The notes beneath the pieces were generated by a model. The model was given only the letters and a program-made list of their open reading frames with translations, searched no databases and was not told the origin of the DNA. This document shows positions 1 through 5,733 of a stretch of DNA of 8,038 nt, piece by piece. Made by a program: the position numbers and the translations under genes. This DNA is from Fibrobacterales bacterium (GTDB lineage: Bacteria > Fibrobacterota > Fibrobacteria > Fibrobacterales > Fibrobacteraceae): assembly GCA_025997455.1 (NCBI GenBank), contig BNUP01000098.1:1-8038 (forward strand), in the 5' to 3' direction. The number at the start of each line of letters is the position of its first letter. Position 1 is the first letter of the stretch.

Positions 1-243
1 CTCGTGGTTAAACTGCAACTCAATTATAACCTTGCTGCCGTCTGTTTCTTTTGCAATAATATCCACGCGATTGGTTTTGTCTTCCTTATGCTTTTTATTA
101 TTCTCACCCTCAATCATCTCTTGTATCTTTACATCCCTTCCGAATAATTCGGAAAGAAAACCGGATACAACATCGTAATTCGCTTTGTTGCGAAGTTGCC
201 TTTTTATGGCGTAGTCAAACGATAAAAGGTTACGCGAGCGCAT
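1..243 (-). CDS. Rpn family PD-(D/E)XK nuclease / putative transposase, 5' part
   Basis: The complement of 1-243 is open throughout and encodes 81 residues, starting with ATG at 243 and running off the left edge. The protein begins MRSRNLLSFDYAIKRQLRNK and continues with a 'VSGFLSELFGRD' segment, the usual N-terminus of the PDDEXK_2 (Rpn, recombination-promoting nuclease) family. Around residues 60-78 there is 'NRVDII...VIIELQ', which fits the D...ExQ core of the PD-(D/E)XK fold. Family members are DNA endonucleases linked to RecA-independent recombination and are often multicopy; the 'transposase' label is historical. The start lies 26 bases after the carboxyltransferase stop, on the same strand, without a clear Shine-Dalgarno, so it may be read from the upstream transcript. 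The C-terminal part is not visible, so intactness is unknown. Confidence 0.82.
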   Translation of the reverse strand, partial: MRSRNLLSFDYAIKRQLRNKANYDVVSGFLSELFGRDVKIQEMIEGENNKKHKEDKTNRVDIIAKETDGSKVIIELQFNHE

Positions 244-269
244 AGCGGGAAATGTAAAAAATGAGTGGC

Positions 270-1844
270 TTAACCGCTCACCTGCACGCTGAAAGTCTTC
301 CCTCCGACACTCACTCCGTAATTAACGGTTTTTGCACCGCCAACGGAAGTGTTTGCAATAGGAGCAACCGCCACACTGGCGGGTGCAACCGCAACAGCAG
401 GAGCGGCAACAATCGGCTTTTTCTTCGGCACGGATTCCCTTCTAATGCTGGGCTTTCCGAGCAAAAAGTCAAGTCCCTTGTTTCCGCCTTTCGTATCGAA
501 CGCACCGATAATAAACAAATTCTCATCGGTCACGGGCAACTTATTTTCTTCTAAAAGTTTTTTTGCCTTTGGAATACCGGGTTCTAATTTATCCAAGGGG
601 TCGCCTTTGAAAACGGGTTTTCCGCGTTTCTCACTTGCAATTTTCACAATCTCCGGATCCGGTTCGCGCGGAGTTTTGCCGAGATAACCGAGCACCATAT
701 CACCGTAGCCGTCAGTAATGGTATCCCATTCGCCTTTGCCCTTATTCAAATTAACCGTGTTGGCGTATGCCTGCTGGAAATAATACTGCGAAACAGGAGT
801 AACCGAAGACGCAAAACCGCCGAGTGCAACGCACTTAGCCATATTTTTAATAACCTGCGGATACAAGTGGAAAGTTTTCGTATCACGCATCATAAGAGTA
901 TTTGCAGTGAGTGCGCCACCCGGCATCGGGCTAAAAATCACTTCCGGAGAAATCGCCAAAGCCTCAGGCGGAAACTCGTAATCGGCGAGGCTTTCCTTCA
1001 ACACATTATTCGCCTCTAAAATTTTATCAACATCCAAATCAAGTGTATAGTCGGTACCTTTGAGAGTATGCCACATCGCGAGCAAATCTGGTTGCCCCGT
1101 TCCACCCGAAAGAGGCGACCTGCAACAGCAGATTCCGTCTGCACCGCCCTCTATCGCCGCCACATACTGACGAATTCCATTTGCACAGGTATCGTGAGAA
1201 TGAACACGCAATTCCACCTTATCACCGAGCAACTTGCGTGCCAACTTAAAAGTGTTATACACCTTATTGGGATTAGCCGTTCCCGTAGAATCCTTAAAAC
1301 AAATCGAATCGTAAGGAATACCCGCATCCAAAATTTTCTTCAAAGTCTCAACATAAAACTCCGGCTCGTGTGCACCGTTTCCCTCCGCACCGCGCGGAAG
1401 TTCCATCATAGTAATCACAACCTCGTGCTCCAAGCCCGCGTCCTTAATGCACTTGCCCGAATAAATAAGATTATTTACATCGTTGAGCGCATCAAAATTG
1501 CGAATGCGTGTCATTCCGTGTTTCTTAAACATCTTAGCGTGAAGGTCAATCATATCACGAGGCTGCGGTCCCAAAGCCACCACATTTATACCGCGTGCAA
1601 GAGTCTGCAAACGCACGGTTTTCCCGACAGTCTTGCGAAAAGTATCCATCATATCAAAGGCATCTTCATTGCAATAAAGGTAAGGAGCCTGAAATCTCGC
1701 ACCCCCGCCTGCCTCAATATGCTCAATTCCTGCGTGTGTTGCCGCCTCCAAAGCGGGCAAAAAATCCTTAGTTAAAACGCGTGCTCCAAAAACCGACTGG
1801 AATCCATCGCGAAAACTCGTATCCTGAAAGAGAATTTTTTTCAT
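270..1844 (-). CDS. Carboxyltransferase subunit of a biotin-dependent decarboxylase/carboxylase (OadA/MmdA/PycB-like), lacking the biotinyl domain
   Basis: This 524-residue protein has the TIM-barrel carboxyltransferase domain (about 1-265) followed by the conserved carboxylase (PYC_OADA) domain (about 290-460, with 'SPMPGGALTAN'). Expected metal ligands are present: Asp13 in FRDGFQS, Lys184 in 'CFKDSTG' (the carbamylated lysine of the family) and His215/His217 in 'RVHSHD'. Residues about 470-500 are an Ala/Pro/Val-rich linker, and the last 20 residues (VNYGVSVGGKTFSVQVSG) look like the first strands of a biotinyl domain. The protein stops there, so the EAMKM biotinylation motif is absent. 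Enzymes of this class move CO2 between carboxybiotin and pyruvate/oxaloacetate or propionyl/methylmalonyl-CoA, often with Na+ pumping. The substrate cannot be read from sequence; 'KDSTGTANP' replaces the common KDMAGLL. The ATG at 1844 has no Shine-Dalgarno. The biotin carrier may be a separate protein, or the gene may be 3'-truncated. Confidence 0.88.
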   Translation of the reverse strand: MKKILFQDTSFRDGFQSVFGARVLTKDFLPALEAATHAGIEHIEAGGGARFQAPYLYCNEDAFDMMDTFRKTVGKTVRLQTLARGINVVALGPQPRDMIDLHAKMFKKHGMTRIRNFDALNDVNNLIYSGKCIKDAGLEHEVVITMMELPRGAEGNGAHEPEFYVETLKKILDAGIPYDSICFKDSTGTANPNKVYNTFKLARKLLGDKVELRVHSHDTCANGIRQYVAAIEGGADGICCCRSPLSGGTGQPDLLAMWHTLKGTDYTLDLDVDKILEANNVLKESLADYEFPPEALAISPEVIFSPMPGGALTANTLMMRDTKTFHLYPQVIKNMAKCVALGGFASSVTPVSQYYFQQAYANTVNLNKGKGEWDTITDGYGDMVLGYLGKTPREPDPEIVKIASEKRGKPVFKGDPLDKLEPGIPKAKKLLEENKLPVTDENLFIIGAFDTKGGNKGLDFLLGKPSIRRESVPKKKPIVAAPAVAVAPASVAVAPIANTSVGGAKTVNYGVSVGGKTFSVQVSG

Positions 1845-1853
1845 AGTAGGAGG

Positions 1854-1859
1854 AATATA
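1854..1859 (-). promoter_or_regulatory. Candidate -10 box of the carboxyltransferase gene, close to its ATG
   Basis: On the minus strand TATATT lies 9 bases before the ATG at 1844, separated by CCTCCTACT. A weak -35 candidate TTAAGA (complement of 1876-1881) sits 16 bases upstream. Both parts fall within the partial palindromic repeat at 1854-1906. A transcript starting about 7 bases after this box would be nearly leaderless. There is no purine-rich Shine-Dalgarno on the coding strand. Confidence 0.4.
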
Positions 1860-1906
1860 GTAATTTTTAACGACCTCTTAACGAGTTCTTCAGAGCCTAC
1901 TATATT
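1854..1906 (+). repeat. Partial copy (E3) of the three-hairpin repeat, with 9-bp terminal inverted repeats
   Basis: The ends AATATAGTA (1854-1862) and TACTATATT (1898-1906) are perfect inverted repeats. The interior segment 1870-1895 matches 7586-7611 of the other strand at 25 of 26 positions, which is the apical part and right arm of hairpin 3 of the copy inside rmlD. The ACTATATT end also recurs at the border of the rmlD copy. Hairpins 1 and 2 are not present, so this is either a solo hairpin 3 or a remnant. Confidence 0.7.
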
Positions 1907-2112
1907 TTCTATTTTGAATGCAATGGAACATAAAAATCTTCACCCCCTCCTCACCCTCATCCAAAAAGGCTAGAGCATAAAGCTTGAGTTCAAATCTTGT
2001 CGCAACCAAGTCGGGCAAAGCGTTTGTTGTGAATTGCTTTCGTTTTTTGCTATATTGTAGATGATTTGCAACTTGTAATTTAGAATGATTTAACGAAAAG
2101 TGTTGTGATGTG

Positions 2113-2140
2113 AACTTTCAACTTTACACTTTCAACTTTT
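2113..2140 (+). repeat. Pyrimidine-rich heptamer tandem repeat
   Basis: Successive heptamers ACTTTCA, ACTTTAC, ACTTTCA and ACTTTTT run up to the TACCTT box in front of the gene at 2157. The same seven-base period with different base content appears upstream of the phosphoesterase gene and rmlD. Variable copy number by slippage would alter promoter spacing. Confidence 0.6.
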
Positions 2141-2143
2141 TTC

Positions 2144-2156
2144 TACCTTCCTTCTA
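2144..2156 (+). promoter_or_regulatory. TACCTT box 7 bases before ATG (possible leaderless promoter)
   Basis: The string TTCTACCTTCCTTCTAATG in front of this gene matches the rmlD upstream string TTCTACCTTCCCTCTAATG at all but one position. TACCTT fits a -10 element (TAnnnT), and the start codon falls 7 bases after it, near the expected transcription start. No -35 match is evident. Confidence 0.45.
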
Positions 2157-2519
2157 ATGAGGAAGTTTCTTTTTTTGTTCGCAATTTCTTTTTGCTTTGC
2201 ACAGAACCCGCAAAATGCAGAGCAAAATGCAACGCAGAATAGTATTCAAAACGATACAACTTCGGCAGACCTCAGCACATTTGCAGACATAAACATTTTT
2301 TCAAATATGCCGCTTGGCAGTGTATATATATTATGGCAAAACATAGACCTCTCGGCAGATATAGTTCGGCAAATCACCACCAGAAATTTTGTGCTTGAAC
2401 CCTATTTTATGCAGAATATTGACCGTGAAAGTTTTGAACAAAATCAAATGGTGCAAATATTCGCCGAGCAAAAAAAGGCATTTTTTAAGTTATTCCCCGA
2501 TGAAGAAGAGGAAGATTAG
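2157..2519 (+). CDS. Small secreted or periplasmic protein of unknown function
   Basis: This 120-residue protein is not one I recognise. It opens with MRKFLFLFAISFCFAQ, a typical signal peptide with likely cleavage after FCFA. Next comes an Asn/Gln-rich polar stretch with three imperfect copies of a Q-N-x pattern (residues about 16-32: NPQN, AEQNATQN, SIQN). The rest (about 37-120) has mixed hydrophobic segments such as 'MPLGSVYILWQNIDLSADIV' and ends in an acidic tail PDEEEED. There are no transmembrane helices after the signal and no cysteine after residue 13. It stands alone on the plus strand, convergent with the nuclease gene 29 bases away. The ATG is supported by the conserved TACCTT leader and the signal peptide. 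Confidence 0.75.
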   Translation: MRKFLFLFAISFCFAQNPQNAEQNATQNSIQNDTTSADLSTFADINIFSNMPLGSVYILWQNIDLSADIVRQITTRNFVLEPYFMQNIDRESFEQNQMVQIFAEQKKAFFKLFPDEEEED

Positions 2520-2548
2520 AGAACCATCCCGCACTTGCAATTTTTATC

Positions 2549-3052
2549 CTATTTCTTTTTTTTGCGAAAGTCCCAAGGCGGAACGGGATTTTCATTTGCC
2601 CAAAAACCTAACTTTTTCTCTTTTGCAAGTTTTTCGGCAGATTCAAGGTCGGTGCGTTTTTTTGCGTAAGATTTATACCACCATCCGTTTCCGTTCTGAA
2701 TCATCCAGAGAGAAACATTTATTGAATCACCGAGCCACGCCTCACCTACCGACCTTCCGTATCTGTCGGTATTGTGGATATAGAGGCGAATTTCCTTCCC
2801 GTTTATTAAGTTTCGCAGGGCATTACCCGATTCTTTCCCGTATTCTTGATTGATTTCAGGAGCATCTACTCCGAACATACGAATTTTTAGTGTTTTATTT
2901 TGGTTATTTTTACTGTTTTGGGGTTTCATTTTGAAGGTATCACCGTCATGAACCGATTCAACCGTTCCGCTCACCCAAAAACCTTCTTCTTTTGCAAAAG
3001 AAAAACAAGCCGCGAGTAGTAGCACAAGCACGGCACAAGAGGAATTGTGCAT
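2549..3052 (-). CDS. Secreted thermonuclease (SNase-like) family protein
   Basis: This 167-residue protein has a signal peptide, with a possible lipobox LAAC at residues 13-16 (Cys16), or else ordinary cleavage after FSFA. It is followed by a staphylococcal-nuclease OB-fold domain (about 25-155). All five catalytic or calcium positions of Staphylococcus nuclease have counterparts: Asp38 in HDGDT, Arg58, Asp63 and Glu66 in 'IRMFGVDAPE', and Arg100 in DRYGR. It should therefore be an active Ca2+-dependent DNA/RNA phosphodiesterase acting outside the inner membrane, for scavenging or DNA turnover. The ATG lies 7 bases after the rpsU stop on the same strand, so both genes are probably co-transcribed. 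The C-terminus is a lysine-rich tail (DFRKKKK). Whether it is membrane-anchored by lipid is undecided. Confidence 0.92.
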   Translation of the reverse strand: MHNSSCAVLVLLLAACFSFAKEEGFWVSGTVESVHDGDTFKMKPQNSKNNQNKTLKIRMFGVDAPEINQEYGKESGNALRNLINGKEIRLYIHNTDRYGRSVGEAWLGDSINVSLWMIQNGNGWWYKSYAKKRTDLESAEKLAKEKKLGFWANENPVPPWDFRKKKK

Positions 3053-3059
3053 TTAATTT

Positions 3060-3269
3060 CTAATAAAGGCGTTTTTTATGCTGTTCCGCAAGTTCTTTTA
3101 ACTGTTTGCGACGAGCAGAAGTTTTAATTCTTTTCTTTTCTTCAGATGGCTTTTCAAAGCGTTGATGCAATTTTACATCGGAAATTATTCCGTTTTTTTC
3201 GCAGGACTTTGTGAAGCGTTTCAGCGCCTTTTCAAATGGCTCATTCGGTTTTACATTTACTCCTAACAC
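3060..3269 (-). CDS. rpsU: 30S ribosomal protein bS21
   Basis: This encodes 69 residues beginning at GTG (3267-3269): MLGVNVKPNEPFEKALKRF, then KSCEKNGIISDVK and 'RFEKPSEEKKR', the bS21 core, and a basic C-terminal helix to KKRLY. bS21 binds the 30S subunit near the 3' end of 16S rRNA and helps initiation. A longer reading frame to 3302 exists, but the GTG is chosen for two reasons: it is preceded by AAAGGAGTCAA (strong Shine-Dalgarno at 3274-3280), and the protein then starts where family members start. It is the only gene here with a clear Shine-Dalgarno. It leads a two-gene unit with the secreted nuclease gene. Confidence 0.93.
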   Translation of the reverse strand: MLGVNVKPNEPFEKALKRFTKSCEKNGIISDVKLHQRFEKPSEEKKRIKTSARRKQLKELAEQHKKRLY

Positions 3270-3273
3270 TTGA

Positions 3274-3280
3274 CTCCTTT
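3274..3280 (-). promoter_or_regulatory. Shine-Dalgarno of rpsU
   Basis: AAAGGAG followed by TCAA and GTG on the minus strand. It decides the GTG start at 3269 over the upstream in-frame ATG at 3302. Confidence 0.8.
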
Positions 3281-3301
3281 TGCCTAAAAATTTACCTCTC
3301 A

Positions 3302-3330
3302 AATATAGAAAATTTTTTGAGAATTGTCAA
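3302..3330 (-). promoter_or_regulatory. Sigma-70 type promoter of rpsU and the nuclease gene
   Basis: The minus strand has TTGACA (complement of 3325-3330), a 17-base spacer, and TATATT (complement of 3302-3307). Transcription would start near 3295, giving a leader of about 25 bases with the Shine-Dalgarno. This is the best promoter in the window and it overlaps the upstream in-frame ATG at 3302, further arguing for the GTG start. Confidence 0.8.
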
Positions 3331-3370
3331 ATGGAAACAACCAATAACTTCTGAGATTACTATAGGAAAC

Positions 3371-3537
3371 CTCTAAAAACTCCCTTTGTAACACAATTCC
3401 ACAGATTTGAGTTTTTAGAGACGACGGCGATACTGCGAGCATTCGCCGCAGGAAGACATTATCACCATAAAAAACGCAGTTCACCCATGTCGCTTGGTAA
3501 CCTCTACCAACCTCTTAGGAGGTTAATAGAGGTTACC
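3371..3537 (+). repeat. Three-hairpin structured repeat, intergenic copy (E2)
   Basis: Hairpin 1 pairs CTCTAAAAACTC (3371-3382) with GAGTTTTTAGAG (3409-3420), 12 perfect pairs. After ACGAC, hairpin 2 pairs GGCGATACTGCG (3426-3437) with CGCAGTTCACC (3475-3485), one bulge and one mismatch. After CATGTCGCTT, hairpin 3 pairs GGTAACCTCTA (3496-3506) with TAGAGGTTACC (3527-3537), and inside it AACCTC with GAGGTT. Two linkers, GAGACGACGGCGA (3417-3430 region) and CCCATGTCGCTT (3484-3495), are identical in the rmlD copy, while stem sequences differ. It lies between the rpsU promoter and the phosphoesterase stop codon, which begins at the base after hairpin 3. Short open frames crossing it (3299-3484 minus, 3487-3780 plus) look like by-products. 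Confidence 0.85.
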
Positions 3538-4722
3538 TCAATTAAATGTGAAAAGGACGAGTTCTGTTTTGGAGCCTATTCGGATTGGCGGTCCCCATTG
3601 GTCTATGCCCGCGGAAACAAACCAAGGTATGTTGTCAATTTCACCGTAGCCATAAGCGATTTTCCACATTGCGTGTATGAGCACCGTAACGGGAAAGAAT
3701 TGCCCTGCGTGCGTGTGCCCGCTAAATGCAAAATCGGGAAGTCGCGTGAGGGCGGAGTCGGCAAGGTCTTGGGGGTCTAAGCCTTTTGGCTGGTGGTCTA
3801 AGAGAAACCACGGAATTTGACTGTCGGGGGAAGGCACAAAGTCCGCTGTTAAAGCGGAACTTGGCGAGGGGGGAGATGATAGCAAGTGGGGTGCTAATTT
3901 GTATAATGAAACCCTGCCTGCGGAATGGCGTTTGGCGTAGGAATGGTCTAAGCGACCCGTGACACAAAAATAGTCATTGCAGGCGGTGCTGTCTAACAGT
4001 AATATTGCATTGCCGAGATTTCGCAGCCATTCAAGAGTGCCGCCGCCCGGATTCATAAACGATTCGTGATTTCCTGTTACGGCATAAAAACCGAGAGGTG
4101 CATTTATGGTTTTGAATAGTGAGTCAAAGCCTCTTTCTTGTAGTTTTGTTGCGGGAATATCCGATAGATCGCCCACAAAAAATATGGCATCCGGTTGGAG
4201 AACTCTAATAGAATCTGTTATGCGTTCCAATTTACTTTTTGGGAAAAGCGAGTCAAAATGAATGTCGGAAAATACGGCTATTTTCAGCGGTTTTTGGGGA
4301 TGAACGGCGAGAGTGACATTTTCTCGGAGCGTTTTATAGTTGAGTTGAGCGGGCACTCCTATTAAAAAGAATGCGGCAATTATAACTCCGACGGCGGCGG
4401 CGAGTAAGGGCTGTTTTTTGAGGCGAAGTCTGCGGTTGGCGAGTTTGCTTTTTCCGCACAGGCGGCGAATTCCCAAATAAATATCCCACAGAATGCAAAC
4501 GATTACCCAGTTAGCCAAAAACACCATTGCAAATGACCCAATGGCAGAAAATGCTACCGAAATAACATCGTTTTCGCTGAATGCCCTTTGAAGGAATACG
4601 GATGCAAAGCAGAGTGTGAATAACAGTGCACCGAAGTAGCGGTATTTACGGGGGAATACAAAACGAAAGCGCCACCAAGCGTAGAAGAACAGTGCAAAAG
4701 GAAGAGGGATAAGCGAAAACAT
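3538..4722 (-). CDS. Membrane-anchored calcineurin-like metallophosphoesterase (YkuE/YaeI-like)
   Basis: This 394-residue protein has four hydrophobic N-terminal segments (about 1-20, 30-48, 55-82, 106-124), then a calcineurin-like phosphoesterase domain (about 146-390). Metal-binding motifs are all visible: Asp153/His155 in FSDIHF, Asp185 in 'GDLSD', Asn218/His219 in GNHE, His310 in 'LLDHQP', and His336/His338 in SGHTH. Relatives of this layout hydrolyse phosphoesters such as UDP-diacylglucosamine or other envelope lipids; the substrate here is unknown. I start at the ATG at 4722, not the upstream in-frame TTG at 4815. A TATCTT box and the conserved pyrimidine leader directly precede 4722, and the hydrophobic N-terminus begins there. 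Residues about 275-302 are an extra Ser/Pro-rich loop containing a DNA inverted repeat. The stop codon abuts the three-hairpin repeat. Confidence 0.88.
   Translation of the reverse strand: MFSLIPLPFALFFYAWWRFRFVFPRKYRYFGALLFTLCFASVFLQRAFSENDVISVAFSAIGSFAMVFLANWVIVCILWDIYLGIRRLCGKSKLANRRLRLKKQPLLAAAVGVIIAAFFLIGVPAQLNYKTLRENVTLAVHPQKPLKIAVFSDIHFDSLFPKSKLERITDSIRVLQPDAIFFVGDLSDIPATKLQERGFDSLFKTINAPLGFYAVTGNHESFMNPGGGTLEWLRNLGNAILLLDSTACNDYFCVTGRLDHSYAKRHSAGRVSLYKLAPHLLSSPPSPSSALTADFVPSPDSQIPWFLLDHQPKGLDPQDLADSALTRLPDFAFSGHTHAGQFFPVTVLIHAMWKIAYGYGEIDNIPWFVSAGIDQWGPPIRIGSKTELVLFTFN
3838..3862 (-). repeat. Short inverted repeat encoded within the phosphoesterase gene
   Basis: AAAGTCCGCT (3838-3847) and AGCGGAACTT (3853-3862) form a stem of six perfect pairs, extended past one bulge. 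It falls in the segment coding for the Ser/Pro-rich extra loop (PPSPSSALTADFVPSP), which is not part of the phosphoesterase core. It could be a small in-frame palindromic insertion. Confidence 0.5.
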
Positions 4723-4730
4723 CGGGAGGA

Positions 4731-4736
4731 AAGATA
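4731..4736 (-). promoter_or_regulatory. TATCTT box 8 bases before the phosphoesterase ATG
   Basis: The minus strand reads TTTTTCTATCTTTCC and then TCCCG-ATG, closely matching the leaders of rmlD and of the gene at 2157. A weak -35 CTGCAC lies 16 bases upstream. There is no Shine-Dalgarno on the coding strand, so a nearly leaderless transcript is likely. Confidence 0.45.
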
Positions 4737-4747
4737 GAAAAATCACT

Positions 4748-4821
4748 CGGAGGTGCAGGGTGGGGTATAGGGTGTGGCGTGTAGGGTGTGGGAAGTGGAC
4801 AACTCGGCGGTGCAAGAGTTG
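4748..4821 (-). repeat. Heptamer-repeat upstream module, copy 1
   Basis: This is bounded by CGGAGGTGCA (4748-4757) and CGGCGGTGCA (4805-4814). Between them the minus strand shows heptamers ACCCTAC, ACGCCAC, ACCCTAT, ACCCCAC, and a GTGGACAA word near the far border. The same arrangement (CGGCGGTGCA, heptamers, GTGGACAA, GCGGTGCA) occurs at 7843-7902. In both places it ends 24-26 bases before the start codon of a minus-strand gene. The G-rich strand has five runs of three or more G. Confidence 0.65.
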
Positions 4822-4858
4822 AAAGAGTAGAGAGTAAAGTTATTATTCTCTACTCTTT
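4822..4858 (-). terminator. Strong hairpin after the rmlD-ATPase-ubiA operon
   Basis: AAAGAGTAGAGA (4822-4833) pairs perfectly with TCTCTACTCTTT (4847-4858), with a few further pairs toward the loop. It lies 23 bases past the UbiA-family stop. No long U-run follows on the minus strand, so intrinsic termination is uncertain; the arms also carry the heptamer period (TCTCTAC, TCTTTCA). It may be a terminator or a repeat by-product. Confidence 0.45.
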
Positions 4859-4881
4859 ACACTTTGCACTCCCCTCTCCCT

Positions 4882-5733
4882 TTACCACAAAACAAACGCG
4901 ATAAGCCCGACCGCCATTGCAAGTTTTAGGAGTTGTTGCGAGAGGCGGAATTTGCGGACGATTGCGAGAACGGATGAAATTATGAGGATTGGGGCAACGG
5001 CGGCGAATATTTTTAAGTTGAACAGGGCAAGTTGAAGGAGCAGTTGTAATTCGCAAATGAATGTGAGAACAAGAGCGTGCGTGGGACTTGTGAGTATGGG
5101 GAAAGTTTTTAAATTGAGTTTGCGGTCGCCGGCAATATCTTCTATGTCTTTTATAATTTCGCGGCAGAATGTGAGCATAAAAGCACAAAAAGCGAGATGC
5201 AAAAGCGGGGTGTAATAGGATATGGGGGCGGTATGGGGGTAGTTTGCGATTATGGGAATAATTATCGGAACGGTTGTTAAAAGTGCCACGCAGAAGTTGC
5301 CTACAAGGGGAAGTCCTTTTAAGTATTTGTTATATATGTATGACATAAATGCGGTAGCGGTTATTAAAATTCCAATTTCTACATTTGAGGCAAAGCCGAA
5401 TGCGAGTGCAAAAACCAGAGCGGCGACTGTGAATTTGCGGGCTGTTTGAACGGTGATTTTACCGCTTGGAACGGGGCGTGCGGGGCGATTGATTTTATCT
5501 GTTTCTATGTCTATTATGTCGTTGTGAGCATTGGCAAATGCAACGAGAAAAAAAATGGAAAGTGAGGAACATATTTGAATTAGATCGCTATTTTCAACGA
5601 CTCTCAACAGATTGCCCTCTTGCTCCAATGCCATGAACGGTTTCACAATTTCAAATGAACAAAAGCAAATTACGGCGGCAAAAATTGCATTCGGCAGACG
5701 GAAAAGATTTATGAGAGGTGGGTATTTCACCAC
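4882..5733 (-). CDS. UbiA-family prenyltransferase (digeranylgeranylglyceryl-phosphate-synthase-like)
   Basis: This 283-residue integral membrane protein has about eight or nine hydrophobic helices. It carries both aspartate motifs of the UbiA superfamily: NDIIDIETD at residues 71-79 with the following 'KINRPARPVPSG', and DIEDIAGD at 196-203. These bind Mg2+-diphosphate of the prenyl donor. The motif flavour resembles the archaeal/Bacteroidetes group annotated as geranylgeranylglycerol-phosphate geranylgeranyltransferase, but related enzymes prenylate quinone precursors or transfer to other acceptors, so the product is not fixed. Translation starts at GTG 5733 or at the next GTG (5730-5728), which overlaps the upstream TGA as GTGA, implying translational coupling to the ATPase gene. 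It is the last gene of a three-gene overlapping operon. Confidence 0.88.
   Translation of the reverse strand: MVKYPPLINLFRLPNAIFAAVICFCSFEIVKPFMALEQEGNLLRVVENSDLIQICSSLSIFFLVAFANAHNDIIDIETDKINRPARPVPSGKITVQTARKFTVAALVFALAFGFASNVEIGILITATAFMSYIYNKYLKGLPLVGNFCVALLTTVPIIIPIIANYPHTAPISYYTPLLHLAFCAFMLTFCREIIKDIEDIAGDRKLNLKTFPILTSPTHALVLTFICELQLLLQLALFNLKIFAAVAPILIISSVLAIVRKFRLSQQLLKLAMAVGLIAFVLW

Larger units (their letters stand above)
1845..2156. other. 312-base divergent intergenic region
   Basis: This region separates the minus-strand carboxyltransferase gene from the plus-strand gene at 2157. It holds the partial repeat at 1854-1906, a tRNA-like 3' fragment near 1969-2008, a possible sigma-70 promoter (TTGTGA, 18 bases, TATATT ending near 2065 in 'TTGCTATATTG'), and a heptamer tract at 2113-2140. 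I see no convincing coding sequence on either strand. Confidence 0.6.

Noticed and set aside
3270..3302. Longer rpsU start at ATG 3302
   Set aside because: This ATG overlaps the -10 box; the GTG at 3269 has an excellent Shine-Dalgarno and fits the family N-terminus.
3299..3484. Minus-strand open frame of 61 codons crossing the intergenic repeat
   Set aside because: Its reading lies on hairpins 1 and 2 and the rpsU promoter; the matching strand of the rmlD copy does not keep the frame because loop lengths differ. Better explained as a by-product of the structured repeat.
3371..3537. CRISPR array or riboswitch
   Set aside because: There are no regularly spaced direct repeats, and the same structure occurs inside a coding gene on the other strand, which does not suit a cis-regulatory riboswitch.
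3487..3780. Plus-strand open frame starting at the CCCATG linker
   Set aside because: Most of it is antisense to the well-supported phosphoesterase gene, and the linker ATG is not followed by a conserved frame in the other copy.
4723..4815. Upstream TTG start adding 31 residues to the phosphoesterase
   Set aside because: The extension is coded by the heptamer repeat and promoter module, is His/Pro-rich, and would precede a hydrophobic start already marked by ATG at 4722.
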